From the NCBI RefSeq assembly GCF_946481155.1, contig NZ_CAMLMK010000094.1, forward strand, positions 1 through 10,218: DNA of 10,218 nt. The letters run 5' to 3'. The DNA is from an uncultured Flavobacterium sp. GTDB taxonomy: Bacteria; Bacteroidota; Bacteroidia; Flavobacteriales; Flavobacteriaceae. A model generated the notes under the pieces. It was not told the origin of the DNA. It did no database searches and saw only the letters and a program-made list of their open reading frames with translations. Position 1 is the first letter of the stretch. Every line of letters starts with the position of its first letter. The position numbers and the translations under genes were made by a program. Positions 1 through 6,550 of the stretch are shown here, piece by piece.

Positions 1-65
1 TCAGCTGGTTCAGAGCATCCCGATTCTATCGGGAGCGGTCGGGGGTTCGAACCTTCCGATTCTCA
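1..65 (+). tRNA. tRNA-Arg(UCU), 3' part, cut by window edge
   Basis: The sequence begins inside the D arm. The end of the D arm (GAGC) is followed by a perfect 5-bp anticodon stem TCCCG/CGGGA around the 7-base loop ATTCTAT, which gives anticodon TCT (Arg, AGA codons). The T arm is GGGGG-TTCGAAC-CTTCC, with two G-T pairs and the invariant TTCGA. The 3' acceptor strand GATTCTC plus an A discriminator ends at 65. CCA is not encoded, as is common in Bacteroidota. About 11 bases of the 5' end, including the 5' acceptor strand, lie outside the window, so acceptor pairing cannot be checked. The variable loop counts as 6 bases, slightly long. Confidence 0.78.
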
Positions 66-91
66 GAACAAGCTATCATCGCCCACTTCAT

Positions 92-124
92 AAAAAACTC
101 TCAAGACGTCTTGAGAGTTTTTTT
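92..124. terminator. Perfect palindromic terminator after the tRNA
   Basis: A 32-base perfect palindrome centred between 107 and 108 (core AACTCTCAAGAC/GTCTTGAGAGTT) has A runs on the left and a run of T on the right. It can therefore act as an intrinsic terminator for the tRNA transcript and in principle in the opposite direction. Confidence 0.88.
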
Positions 125-150
125 ATTTCTATCATTTATAAATATTAAGT

Positions 151-182
151 TTTATAGAAAACTGCCCTTTTTTGTACATTTG
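151..182 (+). promoter_or_regulatory. Bacteroidota-type promoter of the DUF2200 gene
   Basis: TACATTTG at 175-182 matches the flavobacterial -7 consensus TAnnTTTG. TTTA at 151-154 sits 20 bases upstream, where the TTG/TTTG -33 box is expected (one mismatch). Transcription would start near 189, about 30 bases before the start codon at 219. Confidence 0.6.
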
Positions 183-218
183 ACTTATTCATGAAAAAGT
201 AACACCAAAAGGTACAAT

Positions 219-584
219 ATGAACGATGCCAACACACACGATCAGCGTATTGCAAACATGACCTTCGCATCCGTTTATCCGCTATATCTTGCAAAAGTAG
301 AGAAGAAAAACAGGACAAAAGAAGAATTACATCAGGTTATAGAATGGTTAACAGGTTATGACAACCAAAAACTGCAGGAACTAATAAAAGAAAATGTAAC
401 TTTTGAAACATTCTTCCGGAATGCTTCGCTAAACCCCAATGCATCTCTTATTACCGGTGTAATCTGCGGGTATCGCGTTGAAGAGATTAAAAACCATTTG
501 ACGCAGCAGGTTAGGTATTTAGATAAGTTAGTGGATGAGTTAGCAAAGGGCGAAAAGATGGATAAGATTTTACGCAGTGCTTAA
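219..584 (+). CDS. DUF2200 family protein
   Basis: This 121-residue soluble protein carries the DUF2200 signature over nearly its whole length: a TFASVYPLYLAKVE block at about residues 15-28, then RTKEEL and IEWLTGY (32-47), FETFF (62-66), a LNPNASLITGVICGYRVEEI block (71-90) and RYLDKLVDELAKG near the C-terminus. The biochemical function of DUF2200 is unknown. There are no membrane segments and no signal peptide. The first ATG gives the usual family length, and an in-frame Met at residue 14 would cut into the start of the conserved block. A weak AAAAGG lies about 10 bases upstream. The gene stands alone, with its own promoter upstream and a weak terminator downstream. The family name is a recognition from sequence; no role can be inferred from the neighbours. 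Confidence 0.88.
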   Translation: MNDANTHDQRIANMTFASVYPLYLAKVEKKNRTKEELHQVIEWLTGYDNQKLQELIKENVTFETFFRNASLNPNASLITGVICGYRVEEIKNHLTQQVRYLDKLVDELAKGEKMDKILRSA

Positions 585-622
585 TAAAAATAGCTAACTC
601 AATTTTTGACAGCTACTTTTCA

Positions 623-647
623 GGCACTTCTTTTCAGTGCTTTTTTT
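623..647 (+). terminator. Probable weak terminator after the DUF2200 gene
   Basis: A short stem GCACT (624-628)/AGTGC (636-640) with a 7-base loop is followed at once by seven T residues (641-647). The stem is only 5 bp, so efficiency is doubtful, but position and T run fit the end of the upstream gene. Confidence 0.55.
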
Positions 648-661
648 ATGCATTAAATTTG
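631..661 (+). promoter_or_regulatory. Candidate promoter of the small membrane protein gene
   Basis: TAAATTTG at 654-661 matches TAnnTTTG. A T-rich TTTT (631-634) occupies the -33 position 19 bases upstream, without the expected G. The predicted start of transcription is near 668, 25 bases before the ATG at 693. It overlaps the T run of the preceding terminator. Confidence 0.45.
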
Positions 662-692
662 TCTATCTTTAGTTTATCAAACGCAAAAAGAT

Positions 693-962
693 ATGAATAA
701 CAGACCTTTAGTGTACGCGCTTGTCAACAGCTTTATAGTTTGCCAGTTTTTATTCTTTATAGATGAAGGATTTAATGATTTCCGGTGGATGGCAGATATA
801 GGGAATTGGATAGTCTTTGCAATGTACTTTGTTACAGTAACAGTAATTCTTTATCTGATAAATCTTGGACTGGAAAAGCTTAATACCAGCAAATATGCAA
901 TCCTCGCAATAAACCTGATAGTATTTCCGATAGTGATTATGTTGCTCTGCTGCACGATATAA
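693..962 (+). CDS. Small three-helix membrane protein, unknown function
   Basis: This 89-residue protein is almost entirely hydrophobic. Three membrane segments are visible at about residues 6-24 (YALVNSFIVCQFLFFI), 38-57 (NWIVFAMYFVTVTVILYLIN) and 68-88 (YAILAINLIVFPIVIMLLCC). Short polar stretches join them: an acidic one between helices 1 and 2 (DEGFNDFRW) and LEKLNTSK between 2 and 3. No catalytic or binding motif is recognised. It is flanked by a candidate TAnnTTTG promoter and a strong terminator, which supports a real monocistronic gene. It resembles the many short inner-membrane hypothetical proteins of flavobacteria, but I cannot name a family. Confidence 0.68.
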   Translation: MNNRPLVYALVNSFIVCQFLFFIDEGFNDFRWMADIGNWIVFAMYFVTVTVILYLINLGLEKLNTSKYAILAINLIVFPIVIMLLCCTI

Positions 963-966
963 AATA

Positions 967-994
967 AAAAACTCCGAATTGATTCGGAGTTTTT
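967..994. terminator. Bidirectional terminator between convergent genes
   Basis: Stem ACTCCGAAT (971-979)/ATTCGGAGT (982-990) with a 2-base nominal loop, extended by A4 on the left and T4 on the right. It lies between the stop of the membrane protein gene at 962 and the end of the minus-strand proline dehydrogenase gene at 998, so it can serve both. Confidence 0.85.
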
Positions 995-997
995 GTA

Positions 998-2164
998 TTA
1001 TAGTTTTCTTCTTTTCTTTTCAGTTTCAAGAAGCACCAATTCCCTTCCTGTTTGACCGGCTACAGAAGTGTTTTCCTGAGCTCTTCGTATTAAATACGGC
1101 ATCACGTCACGAACTGGACCAAATGGCAGGTATTTTGCCACGTTATAGCCATTTTCAGCTAAATTATAACTGATATTGTCGCTCATGCCATACAATTGTC
1201 CAAACCAAATACGGTTATCATTCTTTGAAATGCCTTTCTGCGTCATAAGTTCCATTAACTTGTAAGAACTCAACTCGTTGTGGGTTCCTGCAAAAATAGC
1301 CATCATGTCAAGATTTTGCATCATGTAATCAATACAGGCATCGTAATTGTCATCGGTAGCTTGTTTTGACTCACAAATCGGGTCTTTATACCCTTTTTCT
1401 TCTGCACGTTTTGCTTCTTTTTCCATATAAGCACCACGAACAACCTTCATTCCGATATGGAAACCTTCCGATTTTGCCTGAGCATGAAGTTTTTTAAGAT
1501 AATCCAAACGATCCCAACGGTACATTTGCAACGTATTGAAAATAAGCGCTTTTTCCTTATTGTATTTACGCATCATGTCAGTTACCAAATCATCGGCAGC
1601 ATCCTGCATCCAGCTTTCTTCCCCATCAATCAGAATCATTACGTCTTTTTCATAAGCAGTCTGACACACTTTCTCAAAGCGTGCTACTACTCTATTCCAT
1701 TCAGTTTGTTCTTCAGCAGTTAGCGTTTTTCCTTCTCCTAATTTCTCATACAAATAAAAACGACCTAAACCTGTAGGCTTAAATACAGCAAACGGAATAG
1801 CTTCCTTCGCTTTCGCAAATTCAATGGTTTTTAAAGTCATTTCCAGAGCCGCATCAAACTGCGCTTCTTCTTCTTTTCCTTCAACTGAATAATCCAAAAC
1901 CGAAGAAACTCTTTTAGTGTACATTTTATCAACAACCTGCAGGCAATCTTCTTCACTCACACCTCCACAAAAATGATCAAAAACAGTAGCTCTGATAATT
2001 CCTTCTACCGGCAAATGAAGATTAAGCGCCAAACTCGTTAGCGAAGTACCCATTTTCACAAGCGTTGGGTTTCCAATCATTTTAAATAAAAAATGTGCTC
2101 TGTTTAATTCGCTGTTGTTTTTCAGGGCAAAGGCAACTTGCGTATTGTTGAATATTTTTTCCAT
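998..2164 (-). CDS. Proline dehydrogenase (monofunctional)
   Basis: This flavoenzyme oxidises L-proline to 1-pyrroline-5-carboxylate and passes the electrons to quinone at the membrane, the first step of proline catabolism. From the Met at 2164 the protein has 388 residues, the usual size of stand-alone bacterial enzymes of the PutA-type fold. Visible signatures are a DGEESWMQ segment (181-188), MKVVRGAYMEKE (239-250), AGTHNEL (292-298), QLYGM (323-327) and the C-terminal helix YLIRRAQENTS (357-367), whose Arg360-Arg361 pair matches the substrate-carboxylate arginines of the family. The frame is open upstream to 2272, but that longer start would overlap aroB and add a non-conserved tail, so the start at 2164 is preferred. 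A TATATTTG box lies just upstream on this strand. No pyrroline-5-carboxylate dehydrogenase gene is present here, so the second step is encoded elsewhere. Confidence 0.92.
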   Translation of the reverse strand: MEKIFNNTQVAFALKNNSELNRAHFLFKMIGNPTLVKMGTSLTSLALNLHLPVEGIIRATVFDHFCGGVSEEDCLQVVDKMYTKRVSSVLDYSVEGKEEEAQFDAALEMTLKTIEFAKAKEAIPFAVFKPTGLGRFYLYEKLGEGKTLTAEEQTEWNRVVARFEKVCQTAYEKDVMILIDGEESWMQDAADDLVTDMMRKYNKEKALIFNTLQMYRWDRLDYLKKLHAQAKSEGFHIGMKVVRGAYMEKEAKRAEEKGYKDPICESKQATDDNYDACIDYMMQNLDMMAIFAGTHNELSSYKLMELMTQKGISKNDNRIWFGQLYGMSDNISYNLAENGYNVAKYLPFGPVRDVMPYLIRRAQENTSVAGQTGRELVLLETEKKRRKL

Positions 2165-2187
2165 TGTGTTTTTTATAAATTGGCTTG

Positions 2188-2195
2188 CAAATATA
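2188..2195 (-). promoter_or_regulatory. -7 box of the proline dehydrogenase promoter
   Basis: Read on the minus strand this is TATATTTG, a full match to TAnnTTTG, about 24 bases before the chosen ATG at 2164. No convincing -33 box is visible. It supports the shorter start, because a transcript from here could not encode the upstream extension. Confidence 0.5.
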
Positions 2196-2262
2196 CACAG
2201 GCTTTGAGAATATCTGATAAAAAATGCCTTATTTTGCTCTTCCATTAACAATACTTTAAAAA

Positions 2263-3330
2263 ATGCATACAATTAAGGCCAACGGATATTCAGTTTATTT
2301 CAACGATACTATTTATACTTACTTAAGTGAAACACTTCAGGCGGATGTTTATTCCAAAGCATTTATTTTGGTAGATAGTAAAACGAGTGAGTATTGCCTG
2401 CCGAATTTCCTTGCCAATCTGGCAACAGAAGTCCCTATCGAGATTGTTGAGTTTGAGGCCGGTGAGCATTTTAAAAACATTGAAACTTGTTTTGAAATTT
2501 GGTCGGCACTAACTGAATTAGGCGGTGACAGAAAAAGTATTGTAATCAATCTGGGAGGTGGTGTTGTTACGGATTTAGGTGGTTTCATAGCATCGACATT
2601 TAAACGGGGAATAGAATATATCAATGTTCCTACTACCCTTTTAGCTATGGTAGATGCTTCCATTGGAGGAAAAAACGGTGTGGATTTAGGAAATCTTAAG
2701 AATCAGATCGGAACAATAACCACTCCAAAAGCAGTTTTAATTGATACTGTATTTTTAGCGACTTTACCGCAAAACGAAATGCGGTCCGGATTGGCCGAAA
2801 TGCTTAAACACGGATTAATCCAAAGCAAAGAATATTGGAATAAATTTAAAAATTTAACTAACTTAAATACAGATGATTTAGACATTTTAATTCATCAATC
2901 AGTTGAAATAAAAAACAATGTTGTTACGCAGGATCCTACAGAAAACGGCATTAGAAAAGCGCTTAATTTCGGGCATACTTTAGGACACGCTATAGAAAGT
3001 TATTTTCTGGAAAGCGAAGAAAAAACAACGCTGCTTCATGGAGAAGCCATTGCAATCGGAATGATCCTGGAAAGCTATCTTTCGAAAGAAAAAGAACTAA
3101 TTTCGATCGAAGAACATGAGGAAATAAAAACGGTAATCAACGATATATATGACGCTGTTGTATTCACTCAAAAAGACATAGAAAAAATCATCGAATTGCT
3201 TATTCACGATAAGAAAAATGAGTTCGGAAAAGTGCAATTTGCCCTACTGAACGGAATTGGCGATGTGAAAATCGATCAGGCCGTACCGAATGAGCTGATT
3301 TTTAAGGCTTTCGAGGATTATAAATTCTAA
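2263..3330 (+). CDS. aroB: 3-dehydroquinate synthase
   Basis: AroB converts DAHP to 3-dehydroquinate, the second step of the shikimate pathway, using NAD+ and a divalent metal in the cytoplasm. The 355-residue length is typical. Family motifs are present in order: the NAD-binding GGGVVTDLGGF (98-108), FKRGIEYINVPTTLLAMVDASIGGK (113-137, recognised as a block), GVDLGNLKNQIG (139-150), GLAEMLKHG (176-184), NFGHTLGHAIE (235-245) and LHGEAIAIGM (258-267). By comparison with characterised AroB proteins, Glu179, His238 and His259 are the expected metal ligands. The gene is divergent from proline dehydrogenase with 98 bases between starts. The next gene follows after 297 bases with its own promoter, so aroB is probably transcribed alone. 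No other shikimate gene is in the window. Confidence 0.96.
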   Translation: MHTIKANGYSVYFNDTIYTYLSETLQADVYSKAFILVDSKTSEYCLPNFLANLATEVPIEIVEFEAGEHFKNIETCFEIWSALTELGGDRKSIVINLGGGVVTDLGGFIASTFKRGIEYINVPTTLLAMVDASIGGKNGVDLGNLKNQIGTITTPKAVLIDTVFLATLPQNEMRSGLAEMLKHGLIQSKEYWNKFKNLTNLNTDDLDILIHQSVEIKNNVVTQDPTENGIRKALNFGHTLGHAIESYFLESEEKTTLLHGEAIAIGMILESYLSKEKELISIEEHEEIKTVINDIYDAVVFTQKDIEKIIELLIHDKKNEFGKVQFALLNGIGDVKIDQAVPNELIFKAFEDYKF

Positions 3331-3350
3331 CTTTTTTTTAATAAAATTCT

Positions 3351-3382
3351 TTTTCAATACCCTGTATTATTTTTTACATTTG
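3351..3382 (+). promoter_or_regulatory. Promoter upstream of the arginine decarboxylase leader
   Basis: TACATTTG at 3375-3382 is a full match to TAnnTTTG, with TTTT at 3351-3354 in the -33 position, 20 bases upstream. Transcription would begin near 3389, almost at the ATG of the 59-residue ORF at 3388, leaving a leader of about 240 bases before the decarboxylase start at 3627. Confidence 0.55.
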
Positions 3383-3387
3383 CCGTA

Positions 3388-3567
3388 ATGAAAAAACCAC
3401 AGAATATTCACTTCAGTTCAAACCGAAATAGCAGAAAAAGTAAGTTGTTGTTACGATTGCAGCGCATTGTGTTTTCTGTGAAGAGTATTCAGAATTTTGA
3501 CATTTTTGAATTTACCAATCCTCTGCACGACGAATTGCAGATTATATACGCAAATATTAGAGTTTGA
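3388..3567 (+). CDS. Possible 59-residue upstream ORF in the decarboxylase leader
   Basis: ATG at 3388 opens a frame that ends at TGA 3565-3567 and encodes 59 residues. The N-terminal half is basic (NRNSRKSKLLLRLQR, about residues 12-26), with five Arg in total; the C-terminal half is more acidic (FDIFEF, LHDEL). I recognise no family. The start almost coincides with the predicted transcription start, so it would be nearly leaderless, which weakens the case for a normal gene. Its Arg content and its place before an arginine-consuming enzyme make a regulatory leader peptide conceivable. It could equally be a chance open frame in an untranslated leader RNA. It ends 59 bases before the decarboxylase ATG. 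Confidence 0.4.
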   Translation: MKKPQNIHFSSNRNSRKSKLLLRLQRIVFSVKSIQNFDIFEFTNPLHDELQIIYANIRV

Positions 3568-3571
3568 AAAC

Positions 3572-3617
3572 AAGTTGTTATTAGGAAAAAAGCAGTAATT
3601 TTATAATCTAACAACTT
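3572..3617 (+). promoter_or_regulatory. Inverted repeat just before the arginine decarboxylase start
   Basis: AAGTTGTTA (3572-3580) and TAACAACTT (3609-3617) form a perfect 9-bp inverted repeat with a 28-base loop, ending 9 bases before the ATG at 3627. A second copy of AAGTTGTT lies upstream at 3442-3449, inside the 59-residue ORF, and could compete for the same partner strand. There is no T run after the stem, so it is not a terminator. A role in translation control is an inference. Confidence 0.4.
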
Positions 3618-3626
3618 ATTATTCAG

Positions 3627-5030
3627 ATGAATACTAAATATTTTGACTTAATCAATCAAACATTCTACTTTCCCCAGGAAGAATTTTCATTAAACAAAGA
3701 CAATCTGCAATTTCATGGCATAGATCTTATGAAATTGGTAGAACAATACGGAACACCTTTAAAGTTTACCTACCTCCCAAAGATTTCCCAGAACATTAAT
3801 AAAGCCAAAATGTGGTTTAGAAATGCAATGGAAAAGCATCATTACGAGGCAAAGTATTACTATTGTTATTGCACCAAGAGTTCTCATTTTGAATTTATCT
3901 TAAACGAGGCCTTAAAAAACAACATCCATATTGAAACCTCTTCTGCATTCGACATTGATATTGTGGAGCGCTTAATGGAAGAAGGTAAAATCAATAAAAA
4001 CACTTTCGTTGTATGTAATGGATTTAAGCGTGATCAGTATGTTGTAAACATTGCTCGCTTAATCAACAACGGACACAAAAATACTATTCCGGTAATTGAC
4101 AATTTTGAAGAATTGGATTTATTGCAGGAACAAATTGACGGTAAATTCAAAATCGGTATTCGTATCGCAGCTGAGGAAGAGCCTAAATTCGAGTTTTATA
4201 CCTCACGTTTGGGAATTGGTTATAAAGACATTGTGCCGTTTTATCGTAAACAAATCCAGGACAATAAGAAAGTGGAACTGAAAATGCTTCATTTCTTCAT
4301 CAACGCCGGTATTCGTGACACAGCTTATTATTGGAACGAGTTGCTGAAATGTATGAAAGTATACATTGCACTGAAAAAAGAATGTCCGTCATTAGACAGT
4401 TTGAATATCGGAGGTGGTTTCCCCATCAAAAATTCATTGGCATTCGATTACGATTACCAATACATGGTAGATGAGATTCTGAACCAGATTAAAATTGCCT
4501 GCGATGAGGCTGAAGTGCCTGTTCCGCACATCTTTACAGAATTCGGTTCTTTTACCGTAGGGGAATCCGGAGGCGCATTATACCAGGTTTTATATCAGAA
4601 GAAACAAAATGACCGTGAGAACTGGAACATGATTGATTCTTCGTTTATCACCACATTACCAGATACTTGGGCGATCAATAAGCGATTTGTAATGTTGGCC
4701 GTCAATCGCTGGAATGACACTTATGAACGTGTGCTTTTAGGCGGACTGACTTGCGACGGAGACGATTACTACAACTCCGAACAGCATATGAATGCTGTAT
4801 ATTTACCTAAATACAACAAAGAGAAACCATTATATATCGGTTTCTTTAATACCGGTGCTTATCAGGAAACAATAGGCGGTTTTGGAGGTTTGAGCCACTG
4901 TATTTTACCGCAGCCTAAACACATCCTGATAGATAAGGATAAAAACGGGATTTTTGCCACTGAAGTCTTTTCAGAGCAACAAAGAGTCGAAGAAGTTTTA
5001 GAGATTTTAGGATACAACAAGAAAAAATAA
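3627..5030 (+). CDS. speA: Arginine decarboxylase, PLP fold type III
   Basis: It belongs to the alanine-racemase-fold PLP decarboxylases and most likely converts L-arginine to agmatine and CO2 in the cytoplasm. The 467 residues are far fewer than the roughly 630-660 of the E. coli-type biosynthetic SpeA but match the shorter enzymes of flavobacteria. Visible features are the predicted PLP lysine Lys84 in YCTKSSH, the phosphate-binding glycine run IGGGFP (261-266), TEFGSFTVGESG (304-315) in the place of the ornithine decarboxylase EPGR region, and the active-site cysteine motif TCDGDD with Cys376. Substrate choice cannot be read from motifs alone; arginine is favoured by overall resemblance and by the neighbouring gene. 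The DHS-like gene starts 22 bases downstream on the same strand, so the two should form an operon. An unusually long leader with an inverted repeat precedes it. Confidence 0.87.
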   Translation: MNTKYFDLINQTFYFPQEEFSLNKDNLQFHGIDLMKLVEQYGTPLKFTYLPKISQNINKAKMWFRNAMEKHHYEAKYYYCYCTKSSHFEFILNEALKNNIHIETSSAFDIDIVERLMEEGKINKNTFVVCNGFKRDQYVVNIARLINNGHKNTIPVIDNFEELDLLQEQIDGKFKIGIRIAAEEEPKFEFYTSRLGIGYKDIVPFYRKQIQDNKKVELKMLHFFINAGIRDTAYYWNELLKCMKVYIALKKECPSLDSLNIGGGFPIKNSLAFDYDYQYMVDEILNQIKIACDEAEVPVPHIFTEFGSFTVGESGGALYQVLYQKKQNDRENWNMIDSSFITTLPDTWAINKRFVMLAVNRWNDTYERVLLGGLTCDGDDYYNSEQHMNAVYLPKYNKEKPLYIGFFNTGAYQETIGGFGGLSHCILPQPKHILIDKDKNGIFATEVFSEQQRVEEVLEILGYNKKK

Positions 5031-5052
5031 TTTCACAATAGAAACAAACAAA

Positions 5053-6027
5053 ATGAGCAAAGGACCTATCAGCCAGTTTATTGAGAAACACTATCTTCAT
5101 TTTAACTCTGCAGCACTTGTAGATGCCGCTAAAGGTTATGAAGAGCATTTATTAGATAACGGAAAAATGATGATTACGCTTGCCGGTGCGATGAGTACTG
5201 CCGAGCTTGGAAAATCATTAGCCGAAATGATTCGTCAGGACAAAGTTCAGATCATTTCCTGTACAGGAGCAAATCTTGAAGAGGATATCATGAACCTTGT
5301 GGCGCATCATTCCTATAAAAGAGTACCGAATTACCGTGATTTAAGTCCGCAGGAAGAATGGGATTTATTAGAAAACCACTACAACCGTGTAACAGACACT
5401 TGCATTCCTGAAGAGGAAGCTTTCCGTCGCTTACAATCACATTTGTTCGACATCTGGAACAAAGCGGATAAAGCCGGTGAAAGATATTTTCCGCATGAAT
5501 TCATGTACCAGATGATCAATTCAGGCGTATTGGAACAGTATTACGAAATCGACCCTAAAGATTCATGGATGGTTGCTGCTGCAAAGAAAAACCTTCCTAT
5601 TGTTGTTCCGGGTTGGGAAGACAGCACCATGGGTAACATTTTCTCTTCTTACTGTATCAAAGAGGAATTTAGAGCGACTACAATGAAAAGCGGAATCGAG
5701 TACATGATGTGGCTGGCCGACTGGTATCCGAAAAACTGTTCAGGAAAAGGAATTGGTTTCTTCCAGATTGGTGGTGGTATCGCAGGAGACTTCCCTATTT
5801 GCGTTGTTCCGATGCTTTATCAGGATATGGAAATGCATGATGTTCCGTTTTGGAGTTATTTCTGTCAGATTTCCGACTCAACTACAAGTTACGGATCGTA
5901 TTCAGGAGCAGTTCCTAATGAAAAAATTACCTGGGGCAAGTTAGATATTACAACCCCAAAATTCATAGTGGAATCAGACGCAACTATTGTGGCACCGCTT
6001 ATTTTTGCTTACGTTTTAGGTTGGTAA
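5053..6027 (+). CDS. Deoxyhypusine synthase-like polyamine enzyme
   Basis: The 324-residue protein has the NAD-dependent deoxyhypusine synthase fold: ITLAGAMSTAELG (41-53), CTGANLEED (70-78), PGWEDSTMGN, IGGGIAGDFP (239-248) and the catalytic loop NEKITWGK (289-296). Lys296 corresponds to human Lys329, which carries the butylimine intermediate, and Trp294 and Glu290 match human Trp327 and Glu323. By hand alignment from memory, human His288 corresponds to Asp246, and Asp313 and Asp316 to Tyr280 and Tyr283, so the amine pocket differs. Bacteria lack eIF5A, so the substrate should be a small amine; related bacterial enzymes are linked to homospermidine or a bis-guanidino analogue made from agmatine. 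It lies 22 bases after arginine decarboxylase with no agmatinase gene between, which points to agmatine or a derivative. The product is inferred, not shown. No terminator hairpin is evident after the stop. Confidence 0.85.
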   Translation: MSKGPISQFIEKHYLHFNSAALVDAAKGYEEHLLDNGKMMITLAGAMSTAELGKSLAEMIRQDKVQIISCTGANLEEDIMNLVAHHSYKRVPNYRDLSPQEEWDLLENHYNRVTDTCIPEEEAFRRLQSHLFDIWNKADKAGERYFPHEFMYQMINSGVLEQYYEIDPKDSWMVAAAKKNLPIVVPGWEDSTMGNIFSSYCIKEEFRATTMKSGIEYMMWLADWYPKNCSGKGIGFFQIGGGIAGDFPICVVPMLYQDMEMHDVPFWSYFCQISDSTTSYGSYSGAVPNEKITWGKLDITTPKFIVESDATIVAPLIFAYVLGW

Positions 6028-6053
6028 TTTTTTTAAAAAAAAGTTATTTTTTA

Positions 6054-6085
6054 TTTGAAAAATACGATTTAGGATATTACATTTG
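6054..6085 (+). promoter_or_regulatory. Consensus promoter of the acidic-tail protein gene
   Basis: TTTG at 6054-6057, a 20-base spacer and TACATTTG at 6078-6085 give a full match to the flavobacterial -33/-7 promoter. The start of transcription would be near 6092, about 22 bases before the ATG at 6114. This is one of the two best promoters in the window. Confidence 0.72.
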
Positions 6086-6113
6086 AATACATACAAAGAT
6101 TAAAACACAACGA

Positions 6114-6503
6114 ATGAAAAGAGTAATTGTAGATTACGCTAAATTAACGAATGAAATCTTGACCTTATTGGTTGAGAGGTTTCCGGACGGATATGATGAT
6201 TCTGATATTGTCCGTTTCAAAAACGCTAAGAATGAAACTATTGAGGCTGTAGAGGTTCGTACAGAAGACACTATCTACTTAGTGAAAGTCAGTATGAAAT
6301 TAGCAGACAGAATTGAGAATTTTGATGAAGATGATGAAGATATCGACGGTAGTGAAGATTCATTAGATGCATTAAAAGAATTAGCGATTGACGATGATGC
6401 TGACGATGATGTCGATGATGTTAAAGATGAAGAGCCGGGAGACGATGATGATGATGAAGACGAAGATCCTATTGACGAAGAGGATGATTCGGAAGAAGAT
6501 TAA
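6114..6503 (+). CDS. Small protein with highly acidic C-terminal tail
   Basis: The 129-residue protein has two parts. Residues 1-70 look folded, with an amphipathic helix (LTNEILTLLVERF, about 11-23) followed by strand-like segments (DIVRFKNAKN, EAVEVRTEDTIYLVKVSMKLAD). Residues 71-129 are an acidic tail in which 39 of 59 residues are Asp or Glu, with only two Lys and no Arg, encoded by GAT/GAA/GAC repeats; it is surely disordered. I recall close homologues in flavobacterial genomes, sometimes labelled DNA primase, but no primase motif is visible and I would not transfer that name. The layout (small globular domain plus acidic tail) recalls RNA polymerase delta of Firmicutes and nucleic-acid mimics, an analogy only. 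It has its own consensus promoter and a strong terminator, so it is probably expressed alone and well. Confidence 0.8.
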   Translation: MKRVIVDYAKLTNEILTLLVERFPDGYDDSDIVRFKNAKNETIEAVEVRTEDTIYLVKVSMKLADRIENFDEDDEDIDGSEDSLDALKELAIDDDADDDVDDVKDEEPGDDDDDEDEDPIDEEDDSEED

Positions 6504-6518
6504 ATCACACACAAGCAT

Positions 6519-6550
6519 AAAAAAAGGAACTCAATTGAGTTCCTTTTTTT
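6519..6550. terminator. Perfect bidirectional terminator palindrome
   Basis: A 32-base perfect palindrome (seven A, GGAACTCAA/TTGAGTTCC, seven T) lies between the convergent acidic-tail gene (stop at 6503) and the DinB gene, whose stop codon at 6549-6551 touches it. It can terminate both transcripts. Confidence 0.92.

Noticed and set aside
1..65. tRNA gene end as a phage or island attachment site
   Set aside because: No integrase gene and no second copy of the tRNA 3' end is visible in the window.
191..202. Three-codon mini-ORF ATGAAAAAGTAA near the predicted transcript start of the DUF2200 gene
   Set aside because: Too short to support as a regulatory peptide; expected by chance in AT-rich DNA.
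2165..2272. N-terminal extension of proline dehydrogenase to 2272
   Set aside because: The extra 36 residues are not family-like, overlap the start of divergent aroB and lie upstream of the TATATTTG promoter box; the ATG at 2164 gives the usual length.
3356..3375. Small hairpin AATAC/GTATT followed by T residues after aroB
   Set aside because: A 5-bp AT-rich stem overlapping the next promoter is too weak to call a terminator.
4915..5148. Minus-strand frame across the speA/DHS junction
   Set aside because: Shadow of two well-supported plus-strand genes, with no family resemblance and no promoter.
6308..6500. GAT/GAA tandem repeat as a possible satellite or phase-variable tract
   Set aside because: The units are irregular and in frame with an acidic protein tail; codon-level use of Asp and Glu explains it.
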